A stretch of DNA of 64,000 nucleotides from Gracilaria domingensis (GCA_022539475.1 VCMS01000248.1:62001-126000), one strand, 5' to 3'. Shown: positions 31,225 to 43,089, counted from the stretch's first letter. Translations and numbers: made by a program. Notes: generated by a model not told the origin, from the sequence alone.

Positions 31225-34152
31225 CTATGTCTCTTCAGCGAGGTCCTCTTCGCTTGCCCCTAGAGACTGGCATACTTTGATAATTTCTCGAGATCCCGAA
31301 TCTGGCCTCTTTCGTAGTAAACTAACAAGTATTCTGGCGTCAACATCTGAGAAAGCTGTACATTCAACACATACCCAAAGCCCGTCCGGAGTTTCCAAGA
31401 ACAACTGAGCTAATGACGGTAAACAACGCACAGTTTCAACGGACAATCCGTGGTTCTGGAATGGCTTCAAGACTATGCGGCTATCGGCAATCATCTGCAT
31501 CGCCCCTGTTAGGGGTATATGACCTGGGCAGCTGCACCAACATTTCAAGACTGCTTCTCGAGTTAGGGCCCCAACTTCAGCCAAAACAAAGTCACGATTG
31601 GAGCCCTTCATGTTCTTCACAATAAAATGAATTTGATGTTCGAGAAAATTGCACACCTCGAGGAAAGCCCTTGATGGCTTGGGTTTCGCGTTACCCAAAA
31701 GTCCTTCCTTTTCCTCCAAGCTGGAGTGCACTTCATCACAGCCATACTCGCTCAAACTAGTGTACCTGGCTCTTGCGCCTGGAACGGAAAGCATCGCGAG
31801 CACACGAAGACGCATAGCAGTAATTGCGGCTGTTACGCCTTGATGAGCCTCCGCTCCAAGTTCTGTCAATCCATTGGTGAGTTCAGTGTGCAGAACATCC
31901 CTTGTTTCTTGGGAAACTAAATGATACATGTTATGCTCTGGTTCGATCAATATGTCAGAATCCAAAGCAGTGGTATTCTCGGGGGTTGTCAGGTTCAGTA
32001 GGAAACTGGCCATAACATCGTTTGATTGAGAAAGACTCTCTACAGCCATAGCATACGCTGTAAGTGGCGACGAGGTTTCCGCCCATAACTCTTCCTTTAT
32101 GGCGTCTTCTTTGCAAATTGGGAGCAATGGAGCCGCTGCTTGCAAAACAGTTTCTGCGTTTGCCACATATATCACCATTAGACATCTCAAAATTTCATGG
32201 ATGACATTCCTCACAAATACCGTTAACTTTCCTCGTGGTGACAGTTGACTCTTAGACGAACCTTCGGTCTCACTATCCACTGTTTTATGCGCAGGTCCTA
32301 CATGAGGTTCGGAACGAGATTCCATAGTGTCAAGACTCGTAGAAGAAGCATGAAAGTCCGCTTTGGCACATCCTATTGTGAAGCCCGCTGTGTACGGAGT
32401 TTCAGAATTGCTTTCCGCAACATCTTGGAGTGAACCATGGTTGAGAACCGTAAGGATGTCCGATAAACGAGCAATAGCTTCCGACGTGAAATCAATGGCA
32501 GTTGAAGTAATGTCTTTAAATCTGACAACGGTAGCACTGTAAAATCGCGTATACTGATGGAATACCCTCGGATCAGTATGTTTCGTCGGGGCTAACTGCG
32601 GCAGACATGATTCCATGTACGATATGTCAACAAAGGTAAGCGCCAGCTGATCATCAATCCACTTCTTCTCTAGTTCCAGGTAGGCCCGGATTTGCTGTCC
32701 AACAAAATCTTCATGCGGATCTTCCACAGCTGCGAGAACGGATTCTACGACTGCATTACCCAAATCACGACAAACATGGCGGACATCAGACCTATACCTT
32801 GCGAACACCTTGAACACGTCTGCGGAAAGGACAAGATAATTTTTCTTTGCCATTAGTTCTTGCCTTTGTACCTCAAGGTCGTGTTCTGGGACTTCTGGCG
32901 ATGAATTGTGCTGGAATTCCATGCTTGGAACTGAAAGCCCAGAGCTCTTCAAACGTGTATCCAACTCCTTGTTGCTCTGTGTTTCGAAGACCTTCAGCTT
33001 GGTCTCACCTGAACCATTCTCTACTATATCCTTGGTTTTGCTAAAGATTTCCGATGCCCTAGGAATAACCTTCATGTTCGTAATCAAACGCACAAGTATG
33101 CCCATGGGAAGTGATGGATCTGAAAACGTTTCGACGATCGTCGACATCATCCTGCGGAGCATGCTTACCGCACCATTACAGGTTTCCTCGAACAGCTGAA
33201 GGAGGTCCGTCGCATTAGCGGGCAAGGATTCGCTTGGGGACGCTACTCCGTCAATAGACACTATGTGACGAATGTACTCTTGCACAAATCGATCATAGAC
33301 ATCGAGCTCTGAAGCAACAAGTGCACAGTCTCGAACAGTTACAGTATTTGCTGAGTCTACAGCCTCTCGCATCCAGTTGAAAATACTCTCGACGAGCTCT
33401 TTCTGGCACGCGTCCACTTCAGATTTCGCCGTCTCCAGCTCGTCTGTCGATAAGTGCTTCCCAATTGACTTGCCCTCAAGTATCTTTGACGCCTTTGCCA
33501 GAAGCTTGCTGACGTGCACAGCATCTAGTTCGGATGCTTGATCGGTCAACAAGGCCACTAAATCTCTAGCCTCTACTAAGGAAGCTAGAGAAGAAATATG
33601 CATATTCAGGGATAAGATACCTTCCTCCAATGACTTTGCAGCTTGCTTGCCAGCCTCACCAAATGTCACAACATTTGCTCGTACTTTATGAGCAGTGGCG
33701 CTTAGCTCCTCTCTCTTCTTCGACGATCCATGCAGTGCTCGCTTCAGCTTGTCCCGTGCCGCACACTCCTCACCTATAGACTCATCCCGATGAGCTCTTA
33801 GAGTTGTTTCGACTGTATCTAAAGTAGCTAGAGCTGCGTCGGCGTCTACGGAAGAATCAAGCATCGGCAGATGCGGAATCTTACTAGCGCTGCGGTCTTG
33901 CCGTTGTAGAATAGAGCGTTGTAGAAAACCATGAGCGTTGAAGTTTTTGGATGTAAGCTCACTTCGTTCCAGCCAAGAGGTCGGTTCCTGGAAATGCTCT
34001 CTTACTTTTCGAAAGTTAAATTTTGTCAACGGAGAGGACTCTTGAGGTGCAGAAGAGTTGGAGTAGATGACAGACTCGCGGTTAGACGGCCTCCGGATTC
34101 GAAAAGCTTGGGGTTCTTTCGAACTTTCAAGTGGTCTATGTCTCGTAACCAT
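31225..34152 (-). CDS. SEC10: Exocyst complex component Sec10-like
   Basis: The 975-residue protein starts at ATG 34152; the longer frame begins at GTG. It is almost wholly helical, without membrane segments. An N-terminal coiled-coil stretch (about 110-220) precedes helical-rod sequence such as CNGAVSMLRRMMSTIVETFSDPSLPMGILVRLIT. A C-terminal block contains FLEHQIHFIVKNMKGSN and LKCWCSCPGHIPLTGAMQMI. The order and length suit Sec10/EXOC5, which links the Sec4-Sec15 module to the rest of the exocyst that tethers secretory vesicles. The frame is intact. Assignment rests on overall pattern; another CATCHR-family tether is the main alternative. Confidence 0.7.
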   Translation of the reverse strand: MVTRHRPLESSKEPQAFRIRRPSNRESVIYSNSSAPQESSPLTKFNFRKVREHFQEPTSWLERSELTSKNFNAHGFLQRSILQRQDRSASKIPHLPMLDSSVDADAALATLDTVETTLRAHRDESIGEECAARDKLKRALHGSSKKREELSATAHKVRANVVTFGEAGKQAAKSLEEGILSLNMHISSLASLVEARDLVALLTDQASELDAVHVSKLLAKASKILEGKSIGKHLSTDELETAKSEVDACQKELVESIFNWMREAVDSANTVTVRDCALVASELDVYDRFVQEYIRHIVSIDGVASPSESLPANATDLLQLFEETCNGAVSMLRRMMSTIVETFSDPSLPMGILVRLITNMKVIPRASEIFSKTKDIVENGSGETKLKVFETQSNKELDTRLKSSGLSVPSMEFQHNSSPEVPEHDLEVQRQELMAKKNYLVLSADVFKVFARYRSDVRHVCRDLGNAVVESVLAAVEDPHEDFVGQQIRAYLELEKKWIDDQLALTFVDISYMESCLPQLAPTKHTDPRVFHQYTRFYSATVVRFKDITSTAIDFTSEAIARLSDILTVLNHGSLQDVAESNSETPYTAGFTIGCAKADFHASSTSLDTMESRSEPHVGPAHKTVDSETEGSSKSQLSPRGKLTVFVRNVIHEILRCLMVIYVANAETVLQAAAPLLPICKEDAIKEELWAETSSPLTAYAMAVESLSQSNDVMASFLLNLTTPENTTALDSDILIEPEHNMYHLVSQETRDVLHTELTNGLTELGAEAHQGVTAAITAMRLRVLAMLSVPGARARYTSLSEYGCDEVHSSLEEKEGLLGNAKPKPSRAFLEVCNFLEHQIHFIVKNMKGSNRDFVLAEVGALTREAVLKCWCSCPGHIPLTGAMQMIADSRIVLKPFQNHGLSVETVRCLPSLAQLFLETPDGLWVCVECTAFSDVDARILVSLLRKRPDSGSREIIKVCQSLGASEEDLAEET

Positions 34153-36826
34153 CGTAGTCACTCGCAGGAAAAGCACTGTTTCTTACGCTTGGATCGAATG
34201 CACAGTTGTAGGATCGTACACGCCCTCTCGCTTCACGGTCTATTTCCGCTTTATATTAGACGCAGAAAATGCAAAGTGGCAGAATTATGAGTCTTGCGAT
34301 ACACACGATAGCGTTTGAACGATGTCATTACCGGCGGGGCGAAAGGAACGCTTTGTGAGTAGCAGTACGTTTCAATGTTTGCCTCGTTAGAGCGTGGGAC
34401 GCCGAAGCGTTCGGACCCGCAGATTAGCAATGATAGGTAATCAAGAACAATGCGCTGCGCGCAGAACGCTTACGACACGGCGCTGCGAAACGGCTATTTC
34501 CGACACGTCGAGCAGCCGAGAGCGAGGGGAAAGCTTGACATGATGATGAAGCATCCGAGTTGTAGGGGGCGACAATCGGTGGAGATGACGTGATGGACTG
34601 TCGCGCGACTCTTAGAGAGAAAGAGACATTCGTTCTCGCTACTTGGACAGCAAATCTGAGAATTTTTAGGCAGGAGGCATCTTACTGTAGTACCCTGTAG
34701 TTGCCAAGGAACACGATTTTGTTACCGAAAGGTGCTATGTGAGCCGCGGCAGGCGAGGACGAGAGAAAAGGCGAGTTGAACTTCTACAAGTGTATGTTAT
34801 TGTTGCTAGAGAGAGTACTGAGCAAAGCTTGGACTAGCATTGGTGCACATTCCTGGCATGACTCACAGAGCTGTGGCTCAAAAGCGTAAATGGGGTGCGA
34901 GCACGCTTTGATAACGCACATACGAGTGCAGCAGTTCCATTGTTTGGGGCAACGACGAGGTGTGGTTGGTGGATTTTTTTCTCCCTCTCACGTTGGCTTT
35001 TGAGAGCTGCTACTTGGCTCATTGCGCCTTGAAGCGTGAAGTGCATGATGAGTTGTCGTTCAAGCCGGTGGCTTCGAGTGCTTGTTTGCGCGCAAATTAA
35101 GGTTGTCCTTATCTGTACTAGTTCTAAACCAGGTTTGATTTCGCTCCATGGAGTGCAACAGATACGTACTTGGCGACTTGATCATGATGATGGTGATGGA
35201 TTTGAGATGGATCTGTTCACAAAGTGTTGAGCAATGGTGCACAGCCATGGAGCATCGTCTGCTTGTACTGTCGCGAAGCACCGGTATGGTGATATGCAAG
35301 ACTTGCGGGGGCGATGAGGTTCTGGTGAGCAGCTGCGACGAGAAGAGGCCGGCTGCGGTGAAGACTAAAACTGAATGCCTGTGGTATTATCTGGATCAGA
35401 AAGGTGGGCGCGAATTGATGGAAGCGAGGCAATTTGTTTGTGTATCGATCGCGACTGTAACAAAGGTACGCGCTATGATTCAGGCTGTGGGGTTGTGATT
35501 TCGATTCAACCCGATGTTTGTTTTGAGGCATGAGTGTGATGGATGGTAAGGTGGAAACAAGATGTCCCAATGGATAAGCTGGATGTCGCACTGATGTGCT
35601 TGTAACATTACACGTAAGTTGATGGTATGCGTAAGGGGGTGATGCAGGAGGAAAACAAAAGGAAACCGGGGTGTGTGTCGTGGTTTTGAGCTGAAAGCCG
35701 CCAGCGGGGGTAGATAGAAGGATAACCTTATAGATTTGGTTGGCGGTGTTGGGGCTAGCACTAACGATTTGTCAGGCAAAACGGTTGTGTGACGTGATAG
35801 CGCTTCAAGCGACAAAGATGGTTCCAGCGCATGGAGCTGGCTGGTGAGAAGATAGATGCGGTAAGCACTGGGTGCCTCGCAAGCGCGCGTAAAAAGGTAG
35901 CAGGCGGGAGGCGCTGGTTGAAGGCAGGATTGGGGAGCACGTGATTGTGCCAAGTGATGACGAGGAAGAAGAGAGCCGGTCACGAGAGTTGCAGCATGGG
36001 GCATCTACCTTCGTAACCGTATGTACCAGTGGCGCGCTCGCGGAATGGTTTTACTGCCGCGGTGCGGAGCGGTTGGTGTTGCGGGGCGAAAGGGCGCATG
36101 TTGCGCATGGCTGCGGTTGTGCTCAAGCAACGGGTGGCGGAGAAGGTATGAGCGGAGGTACAGCAGCCCGCAGCAGCGGCGCTGTATGAGATGGCGATAT
36201 GATGCGCGCAAGATGCCGAACAAACAACAAACGCTCGCGCGTCCGTTCGGATCCGCGATCTCGCGCGCGAAGGCGCGGCGGCCAGCGCGCAGCGCGCGCT
36301 GCGCGCTGACGCGCTGACGCGCGCCGCCTGCAAGGTGGCCGCCGGCGCGCAGCGTGACGCGACGCCGAGCGGTCTCCGGACGCACTGTAACCGCGCGCCA
36401 CGTGCTGACCCATCGGCCGCCACTCGTTTATTTTTACACACCGAGGCCCGGGCGCAGCCGCTGTTTGCGCTTTTGTTTCTTTTTTTGTGCGCGTTTCTTT
36501 TCGCGCGCGCGCGCGCTGCGCGCGGCGCCACGCGCAGACGCGCCGCTGCGATTTTCATTCGCGCGTTTGAATCAATCGCCGCTGCTTCACGCCACTGGCT
36601 CCTCGCTCCGATTCCAACCCGGCGCGCTCTTTTCGTTCCGTTCTCAAATTTCGTTCCTCTGCCGCTTCCAGTTCGCGTTTGTGCCGCTCTGCATACAAAT
36701 CCCCCCATCCCCCTCCCCCATATCCCCCCACACACACACCGCCTCCCCCTTTTCTCCACCCCATGTCTCCCGCAACTTGATGCCCTCCATCTCCCTCTCC
36801 CCCTCGCCCTCCCTCCTCCCGGATTT
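34153..36826. other. Long intergenic region, GC-rich towards its right end
   Basis: No supported gene in 2.7 kb. From about 36000 to 36600 the sequence becomes very GC-rich with many CGCG blocks, producing long overlapping frames on both strands that I take as artefacts. From 36690 to 36826 it is C/T-rich, as expected of a 5' leader for the gene at 36827. Confidence 0.5.
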
Positions 36827-38092
36827 ATGTCTACCGCGTCGTTGCCCACCCGCTACTGGCACGGCGCCGCGCTCACGCCCAGCGAGCGCCGTCGTCAGTG
36901 GCTAGTCAACCATGGCTTGCTATCGCCCAAGCCCGCCGCTTCCCGTCGTCTTCCCAATCTCTTTTCAAGGCCCGCCTCGTCCTCATCAGCCTCCGTGCCC
37001 TCTCTGCACGACTCCTTTGTCCATCTTCATGTAGACGACAACGCCGTGCCTCTCGTCGTCGCACGTCGTCCAAACGCGCACTCACAACCCCACGACGCTG
37101 CTGCCCGCACGCTGTCCTTACCCATCGACAACGCGCCTCGCGTGCCTCCGACGCGCTTAAGAAGAGGCGCTCCATCCAAGTGGTTCTCTAGAAATTCCAA
37201 CCACTCTCGCTCCGCTTCTTCTCGTTCGAGTCGCATTCGTGCTTGGTTTGGCTCCAGAAAATATCGAGATGTCATCAGCCAACCTCAAGTGCCCAATCAC
37301 CGGCCCCAAAGCCTTCCATCACTACGCCGCTCCACTAGTCTAACTTCCTCGGAGCTCGACGTAGACCGTGTCAATCAGCCCCCGGACAGGGAGGCGGTCA
37401 ACAACCGACCCACATCATCTAATATGCCCTCATCTCTCAGCCCCACATCTGCTACCCACACCAACTTCAACAAATCCGCCAACCCGCGTTCGCGGAGGCG
37501 CGCTGTGTATAAGGTTGTGGATCCTCACATTCCTCGTCGTGTGCTCAAGCCGCAAGCTCACTATGAAAAGTCTTCCTGGAATGCTTATCGCTCTCGCATT
37601 GATCAACTTGCAGACGATGAGCAGTTCATGGACTACCTCACTGCACCTGTGCAGCGTCATCCACCGGTAAACGTCTCAGCCAACGACGCGGCCGCTAATC
37701 CACAGCAGCTTGCCGTCAACAAGCTGTACCCGTTGGCTTTCATAAAACTGCTTGAAGCGCAGGCAAAGATGGCTGCGGAGGAGGCGGCTCCGTGCGACCC
37801 TTCCGAGGAGAGCCATCGCTACGATGATATCGATGGCGATGATGAAGCACGTATCGAGAGGACTACTTCGACCGGTTTGCGAGATATGAAGAGGTTCAGA
37901 ACTATCTCATCGGAAAGCAGGAGGAATCTATACAGTGCGCCGGCAACATTTTCAGGCTCGCTAGACCATGTACGTCTGCTCAAGTTCTGCTCGGAAAGTG
38001 GTAGCGAGTCTTCTCACTCTAGTTTTTTCTCGAGGTTAACGCAGGAGAATCATGTGTCATCGCCGTCTGTGCGCTTTTCGAGCCAATGTTAG
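36827..38092 (+). CDS. Unrecognised Ser/Arg/Pro-rich protein
   Basis: A 421-residue protein starts at ATG 36827. The frame is open further upstream but has no ATG there and lies in GC-rich sequence. The N-terminal two-thirds is rich in Ser, Arg, Pro and Asn and should be disordered. A more ordered stretch is near residues 235-275 (RRAVYKVVDPHIPRRVLKP, then WNAYRSRIDQLADDEQFMDYL). An acidic patch (HRYDDIDGDDEARIE) and a Ser-rich tail follow. The long, consistent frame and codon use support a real gene. I do not recognise a domain. Confidence 0.6.
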   Translation: MSTASLPTRYWHGAALTPSERRRQWLVNHGLLSPKPAASRRLPNLFSRPASSSSASVPSLHDSFVHLHVDDNAVPLVVARRPNAHSQPHDAAARTLSLPIDNAPRVPPTRLRRGAPSKWFSRNSNHSRSASSRSSRIRAWFGSRKYRDVISQPQVPNHRPQSLPSLRRSTSLTSSELDVDRVNQPPDREAVNNRPTSSNMPSSLSPTSATHTNFNKSANPRSRRRAVYKVVDPHIPRRVLKPQAHYEKSSWNAYRSRIDQLADDEQFMDYLTAPVQRHPPVNVSANDAAANPQQLAVNKLYPLAFIKLLEAQAKMAAEEAAPCDPSEESHRYDDIDGDDEARIERTTSTGLRDMKRFRTISSESRRNLYSAPATFSGSLDHVRLLKFCSESGSESSHSSFFSRLTQENHVSSPSVRFSSQC

Positions 38093-39678
38093 CCTTCTTG
38101 CGTCAAAGCCCACTTACTACACTAATCTTGTTTCAGTTTGGTGATTTTGGTAGATTAAACTGTGTTGTAGCTCAAAACTGAAACATCACCGCCACAACTG
38201 TACACAAACCAAAACATATAAAGGTTGATCTTCGCATGTGCATCGCATTGCTACATGTGTTTTCTGCGTCATGCTCCTGGCTCCCTTGCCAGCTTCATCT
38301 ACCGTACTTTTCATGTGTTGCTTGGTGCGTCAAAGTCCACTATGGCGCAAGACAAGCTGTGCCAAGAACAAGTGTATGCAGAGCAAATGTTTCATTGCTT
38401 GTGCACGTGGGCGCTTGGGCACGCAGTTGCTGCGCATGCTTGAAGGTAGGTTGCTTTTTTGCGAAGGTAGCTGTAGGTCTGGAAACGTTCTACACCATAA
38501 ATTTTGACTGGCCGACATAACGGACAAACGGTTTTGTAGTGTCACGCGACGCATGAAACGAGCACTTCATTGAGGAACAACAAGTTCGGAAGAGTCGGGA
38601 TTTCTTCGCGTTGGTGCGATCTTCGCGTCTGTTGTGCGCGGGGGCTCACATGGGCTGTGAGATCCGTCTAGCGATGACGCGTTGCCAAATGTGAGGAAGA
38701 TCGATCGGAGAGACGCCGGCGTGCACCGGACAGCGCAGATAAATACATGTCGCGATCAGCGTTGTCCACCGGTGGACGAGCGGCGTCCAGGTTGCATCGA
38801 TATTTTGGAATACACGTTTGACGCGTGTTGCAAGCGCAGATACGGAGGAGGTACGTCATGCATTGCTGTCAACACGCCTATTTTTAGGCAGAGCCATGAG
38901 GGATTGGAACGAAATTGTTTGTTCAGAAATTAACTCCGTTCTGTATACGTGTAACGGCGATTAAAGGTAAAAACTTCAAACTTTCGTGTGGTGGGGAGTC
39001 TCCACTGGGGACTGGCGTAAGCCGGCGTAAAGGTAAAGAACTTTGCAACATTTGCGGTGGACCGCTGCCGACGAACAGCTGACTGCTATCGCGACAAGAG
39101 CTGGAAAACAGCTCGACACTGTCGAAGAAGCTTACCCCTGGGTATCTCGATGTGAAACTATCATGTCACTCGGGGATCGTTTCGAAACGCGTTGACGATA
39201 ATATCGCTATTTGATTTTGGACCCGCAAGGTCAAAACTCAGCGTTAAACTTGCGGGTCCAAAAGCCGCATCATCACAACTCGCGAGTCTTCATGGTCCGT
39301 GACAGTCTTTCACGCTGTTTAAACAACATGTAATTTCTCATGAGCATGGACAAAAGATATGACAACGAGATTTGTTGATGAGACGAACGACGATTCATCT
39401 CGAAGAGTCGCGTTGAAGTGCATCTTTCTCGTCCGAGACCAACTCCATTTCATTGAAAAGACAACAAAGAAACACAGTTCAATGTGAATCTACGACGTCG
39501 CATGGAACACAATTGGCGAACACCTACAATCTTGCTTCTCTCTTCAGAAGCCGAGAGCGACACTCTGTTACAGTGTATTATCAAGTATTTACAACATCCG
39601 GAAACCATATCCGCAGCAAACTCTCTATGGCGCTAGATCAATGAAAAGACTGGCAAGTTAGATCTCATCTCATTTCCT
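38093..39678. other. Intergenic
   Basis: Three overlapping plus-strand frames near 38225-38520 follow a TATA-like ACATATAAAGG (about 38213-38223). They are Cys-rich but match nothing. The only distinct structure is the inverted repeat at 39215-39263. Confidence 0.45.
39215..39263. repeat. Perfect 14-bp inverted repeat
   Basis: TTTTGGACCCGCAA (39215-39228) is exactly complementary to 39250-39263, with a 21-nt loop. It lies far from any called gene. Confidence 0.6.
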
Positions 39679-40671
39679 TCATTTCTTCCCCCCCTCCGTA
39701 TTCGATGGCTCTCCAGCGCCTTGACCATTGCGACGGCCAGCTGCGGACTGAGGTCTCCTTGGTGATCCTTTCGCATACCGCAGTAGAACACGCTTAGGGC
39801 CACCAGCAGCAGGCTCACCATCAGAGTTGGCCTCACAATCACATGTACCCAGAGCACTGTCAGGTTTACAGTTGGCATCGTCATGAGAAAGACCTTCAAT
39901 CTCTCTGATTCTCTTCGCTCTCTCTAGAGCATTCAACGCCCGCGGAAAACTATTTCCATTCATACGTCGTGGGCGAAGATGAAAGCATTTGTCATTTCTG
40001 GTCGGATGCTCTGTTCGACGCATCGTGGAAACTGAAAGCGACATGGGTTCCCCCTTTTTGTTCTGTGGGCTATAGCCTAGAATTGTCACTTCGGTGGAAA
40101 TACGTACAGAACGAAAGGACTTTGCTGTGAGCATAGTAGACGGTGTTTCCGCTTGGGTAGAACCAACGGTAGCGGGTTCAATGCCAAAATCATCGTCCGT
40201 GCTGGCTGCTGGGCTGACTGAGTTTTCCGAATTTTGTGTTTCGATGCTTAGGGCAAAAGGCGTGTCCTTGGGAAACCTGGGCGTCTGCGCTCTTCTTGGC
40301 ATTCGAGCGTCATCGGGGTGAGGTTGTTCCTGTTCTTCTCGCTGGTGTTCCCCCGGGTTGATTCTTGGCAAGGGCTCGTGATTGTCCATGGCAGACGAGG
40401 AAGTTGAACCGTCGGGATTGACGATTGGTATTGCCTGCAGTGATTGGTCTTGTGCATCGGGCTGAACTGGTGGGGCCACGTTTAGCAATTCTAGGCGTCG
40501 ACAAACACGCTCCAATTGCGACAGGAACCTGTTCTTCTTTGCGCCCACATTCTTTCTGGTGTTAGATCGAGTAAGTTTCTTGAGTTGATAGTCGGACATA
40601 GAATTAATTTCGCTTGACAACGGTGTACTACTCGAGGCTTGCTTCGGAACGGCCAGATTGGTATCACCCAT
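39679..40671 (-). CDS. Unrecognised basic, disordered protein
   Basis: A 330-residue protein starts at ATG 40671, chosen over the upstream continuation because what follows (MGDTNLAVPKQASSS) begins a normal hydrophilic N-terminus. A basic helical stretch near residues 27-60 (LKKLTRSNTRKNVGAKKNRF, then LERVCRRLELL) is followed by low-complexity Ser/Pro/Glu sequence. A second conserved-looking block is MNGNSFPRALNALERAKRIR. The C-terminal tail is Arg/Gly-rich. It could be a chromatin or RNA-associated protein, but I see no defining domain. Confidence 0.5.
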   Translation of the reverse strand: MGDTNLAVPKQASSSTPLSSEINSMSDYQLKKLTRSNTRKNVGAKKNRFLSQLERVCRRLELLNVAPPVQPDAQDQSLQAIPIVNPDGSTSSSAMDNHEPLPRINPGEHQREEQEQPHPDDARMPRRAQTPRFPKDTPFALSIETQNSENSVSPAASTDDDFGIEPATVGSTQAETPSTMLTAKSFRSVRISTEVTILGYSPQNKKGEPMSLSVSTMRRTEHPTRNDKCFHLRPRRMNGNSFPRALNALERAKRIREIEGLSHDDANCKPDSALGTCDCEANSDGEPAAGGPKRVLLRYAKGSPRRPQSAAGRRNGQGAGEPSNTEGGKK

Positions 40672-41438
40672 GGTACAGAAACAGTACCAGTGAGCGGTAA
40701 AGAGGCCGCAGAAGGAGCAGAGCACGAGGTACCGTGCAAAGCAGGAGCTCGGAAACTTGTCTGGCGCAAAGGCGGGGGGCTGGTCCCGCAACGAAGAGTG
40801 GCGAAACGTGAGCGGGTGGAGCAGCAAGCAATCAAACGTTGTGTTGCAGGGAACAAGGGATTACATTTCTGGCATGCTGAGTTTGTCGCTACCGCAGGTT
40901 GTAGAAAATGACAGCAAGACGCGCGGGTGAATGCGGGGCCTGAGACAGAACTCACTCGCGCAAGCGTGGTTATTACACGAAATGCAGCAGCTATGACGTA
41001 TCATTCGTTGGCAGATGGACGTTGGGGGCAGCGCAGAATTCAGTGCGCTCTCGCTGCGCTGCGCGTCGCACTGCCCGCCGTGGGAGGCGCAGAGGGGCGT
41101 TGAGCGCCGAGCAGTTTGTTTGCCCGCTTGGAATGGAACGCAGTCAGCAAGCAGTCCATCCACCGCCGCCCAGCGGCCGCGATCACACGAGCACAAGCTG
41201 ACGAGCCCCAGCTGACGAGCACAGTCTGCCCTTCATCTGCCGCCACGGCGCGCCGGCGCGGAAGATACAGCAAAAATACGCGCACGCAGCTTCCACGCGC
41301 GCGCGCCGAACCAGGCGCGCTGCCCCGCGGCCACTGGTCCGCCGCTTTTCTTGCCCACGACGGCAGCGCGCTGTCTGCTAAAATGAGACAGCCACCGCCC
41401 ACTCCGACTCCGCGCAGTTCACCCAACACGTTTCTTCC
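40672..41438. other. Divergent promoter region, GC-rich
   Basis: It separates the divergent genes at 40671 (minus) and 41439 (plus). GC-rich with CGCG clusters at about 41230-41330. The frames here overlap on both strands and are not supported. Confidence 0.45.
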
Positions 41439-42705
41439 ATGAGCACAAACCGCTCCCCAGTGCAGAGAGAGCTATTAAGACGCCTAAGGTCCGCCGACCC
41501 CAATCTTGGCCCGCCTCCCCACGCCGGCCCTCCCGCCACAACCCCATACGTCAACGCCGCGCGCGCAAACCCCCCCTACAGAGCCGCCTCGGCTCCGTCA
41601 TGGACCCCGCGCCCTCGCTTAAGCGGTGAGGCCATCTCGCCGGCCGCCCGAAACTTCGTGGCCCGTGCGACCACGTCCTATGACACCAAGTTGCGACGGC
41701 GGAAAGCATTGCTTATCGGAATTGGTTATAGAAACCATAAGCACCTTACTCCGGTTCCTGGCGCCCGCAATGATGTACTCGCTATGTTCGAGTTGCTTTC
41801 CGGGCCCTTCTTTGGCTTTCCGCAGTCTGACATTCATATCTTGTGTGATGAACCCCTCACGGCGGGTGCTTGCAGTGCTGTTCAACCGACGCGTGCGCAG
41901 ATTATCCGCGAGCTCCTTTGGTTAACAGAGGGAATCGTTGCGGGTGATAGCGTTGTTTTCTTCTTTGCCGGTCACGGCGAGATGGTACATGATACGTCTG
42001 GTGACGAGATTGACACTGGTTTTGATCAGGTATGTACGCAACCGTCGCTCTTCAGACCCTGACTGCATCTGACGTCTCCTTTGTTTCTCTTTCCGTTAGT
42101 GCATCATGCCAGTGGACTTCGTGCCAAGGCCCTTGTATGACGATAAGGGAAGATTGCGAATTCGTGGTGTCGATCCAATTCTAGATGATATCATTTACAA
42201 ACTTCTAGTCAAAGCGGTGCCCGAAGGCGCGAAAGTAACTGCGATCGTAGACGCCTGCAAAAGTGGTACAATATGCGACCTACCCGTTGTATACGACAAG
42301 CACTGTGCACCTAGATTTCGTAATGGCGAACGACGACCTCCACGTCACCTCAATTTCCACCACAAGGCGGCTGGAGGTTTTGTCCTGTTCAGCGGATCTG
42401 CGGACCATCAACTTTCTGCCGATATGGTTGTTCCCGTTAATATTGGCAATACTGGTAGGCAAACTCATCAAAGCTTCGGCATCATGACTAGGAGCTTTGT
42501 AGACGCAGTTTATGAGATGTGTCAATCCCGCGATCCTAGGTATGACGGCGTGGAGGGTTGGAGCTATGGAAGTTTGCTCCATAGAATCAAGATTCTCGTG
42601 AAAGAACGATGTGGACAGTTCGTCCCAAGCTACCTAGAAGAGCAAGAACCACAGCTTTCTTCTAGTCATGAGTTTGACCTGTGGACAACCAGGTTTTCGA
42701 TGTGA
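41439..42705 (+). CDS. Type I metacaspase (two exons)
   Basis: This is a Ca-dependent cysteine peptidase of clan CD that would cut after Arg or Lys. Exon 1 is 41439-42029 and exon 2 is 42100-42705. The 70-nt intron starts GTATGT, ends TTAG and lies in phase 0 between DTGFDQ and CIMPVDF. Removing it restores the usual block GDEIDTGFDQCIMPVDF. The 398-residue product has a Pro/Arg-rich prodomain (1-85) and then KALLIGIGY at the start of p20. The dyad is His179 in FFFAGHGE and Cys250 in AIVDACKSGT. The position after Cys, usually His in DSCHSG, is Lys here. It converges on the SNU23 gene. Confidence 0.9.
42030..42099 (+). other. Spliceosomal intron in the metacaspase gene
   Basis: Donor CAG|GTATGT and acceptor CCGTTAG|TGC follow the GT-AG rule. 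The intron is 70 nt, has a pyrimidine-rich 3' half and contains in-frame stops. Splicing joins two frames of the same conserved domain. It is the only intron I can place in the window. Confidence 0.85.
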
Positions 42706-43089
42706 AGACCTGCTCGACTTCATGTACAGTAACCTATTCTTATCCTGCTTCCGGTTACGAGAGAGCCTAACGACCGGGACAAGTAAATCTTACTTTACAG
42801 TGCACGAGAAGAAGCCGACATGCTATTCTGGGATGCGTCAAGACCAATATTGAGTTGTATACAAGGTAGCACTCCAATAGAGGAACTTTATACGCTGCCT
42901 CTGTTCGCACCTTTATTCTGAGGATACTTTCGGGGGAAAAAACAAAAACCAATGTTACACAGATGCTCCTGGCAGAAGAAGGGTGCTCTTGTCTCAAGTC
43001 TGGCAGACGAAAACCCTCTGCTTATTGATATCACTATACGCATTTTTAGCCCTCTAAGAGTTTGACCAGCATATTCAATGCTAGCTTCC
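42706..43089. other. Convergent intergenic gap
   Basis: This separates the 3' ends of the metacaspase and SNU23 genes. No further feature is seen. Confidence 0.5.

Noticed and set aside
35980-36849. Long Arg/Ala-rich ORFs on both strands
   Set aside because: Caused by very GC-rich CGCG sequence with few stop codons; overlapping frames, no motif.
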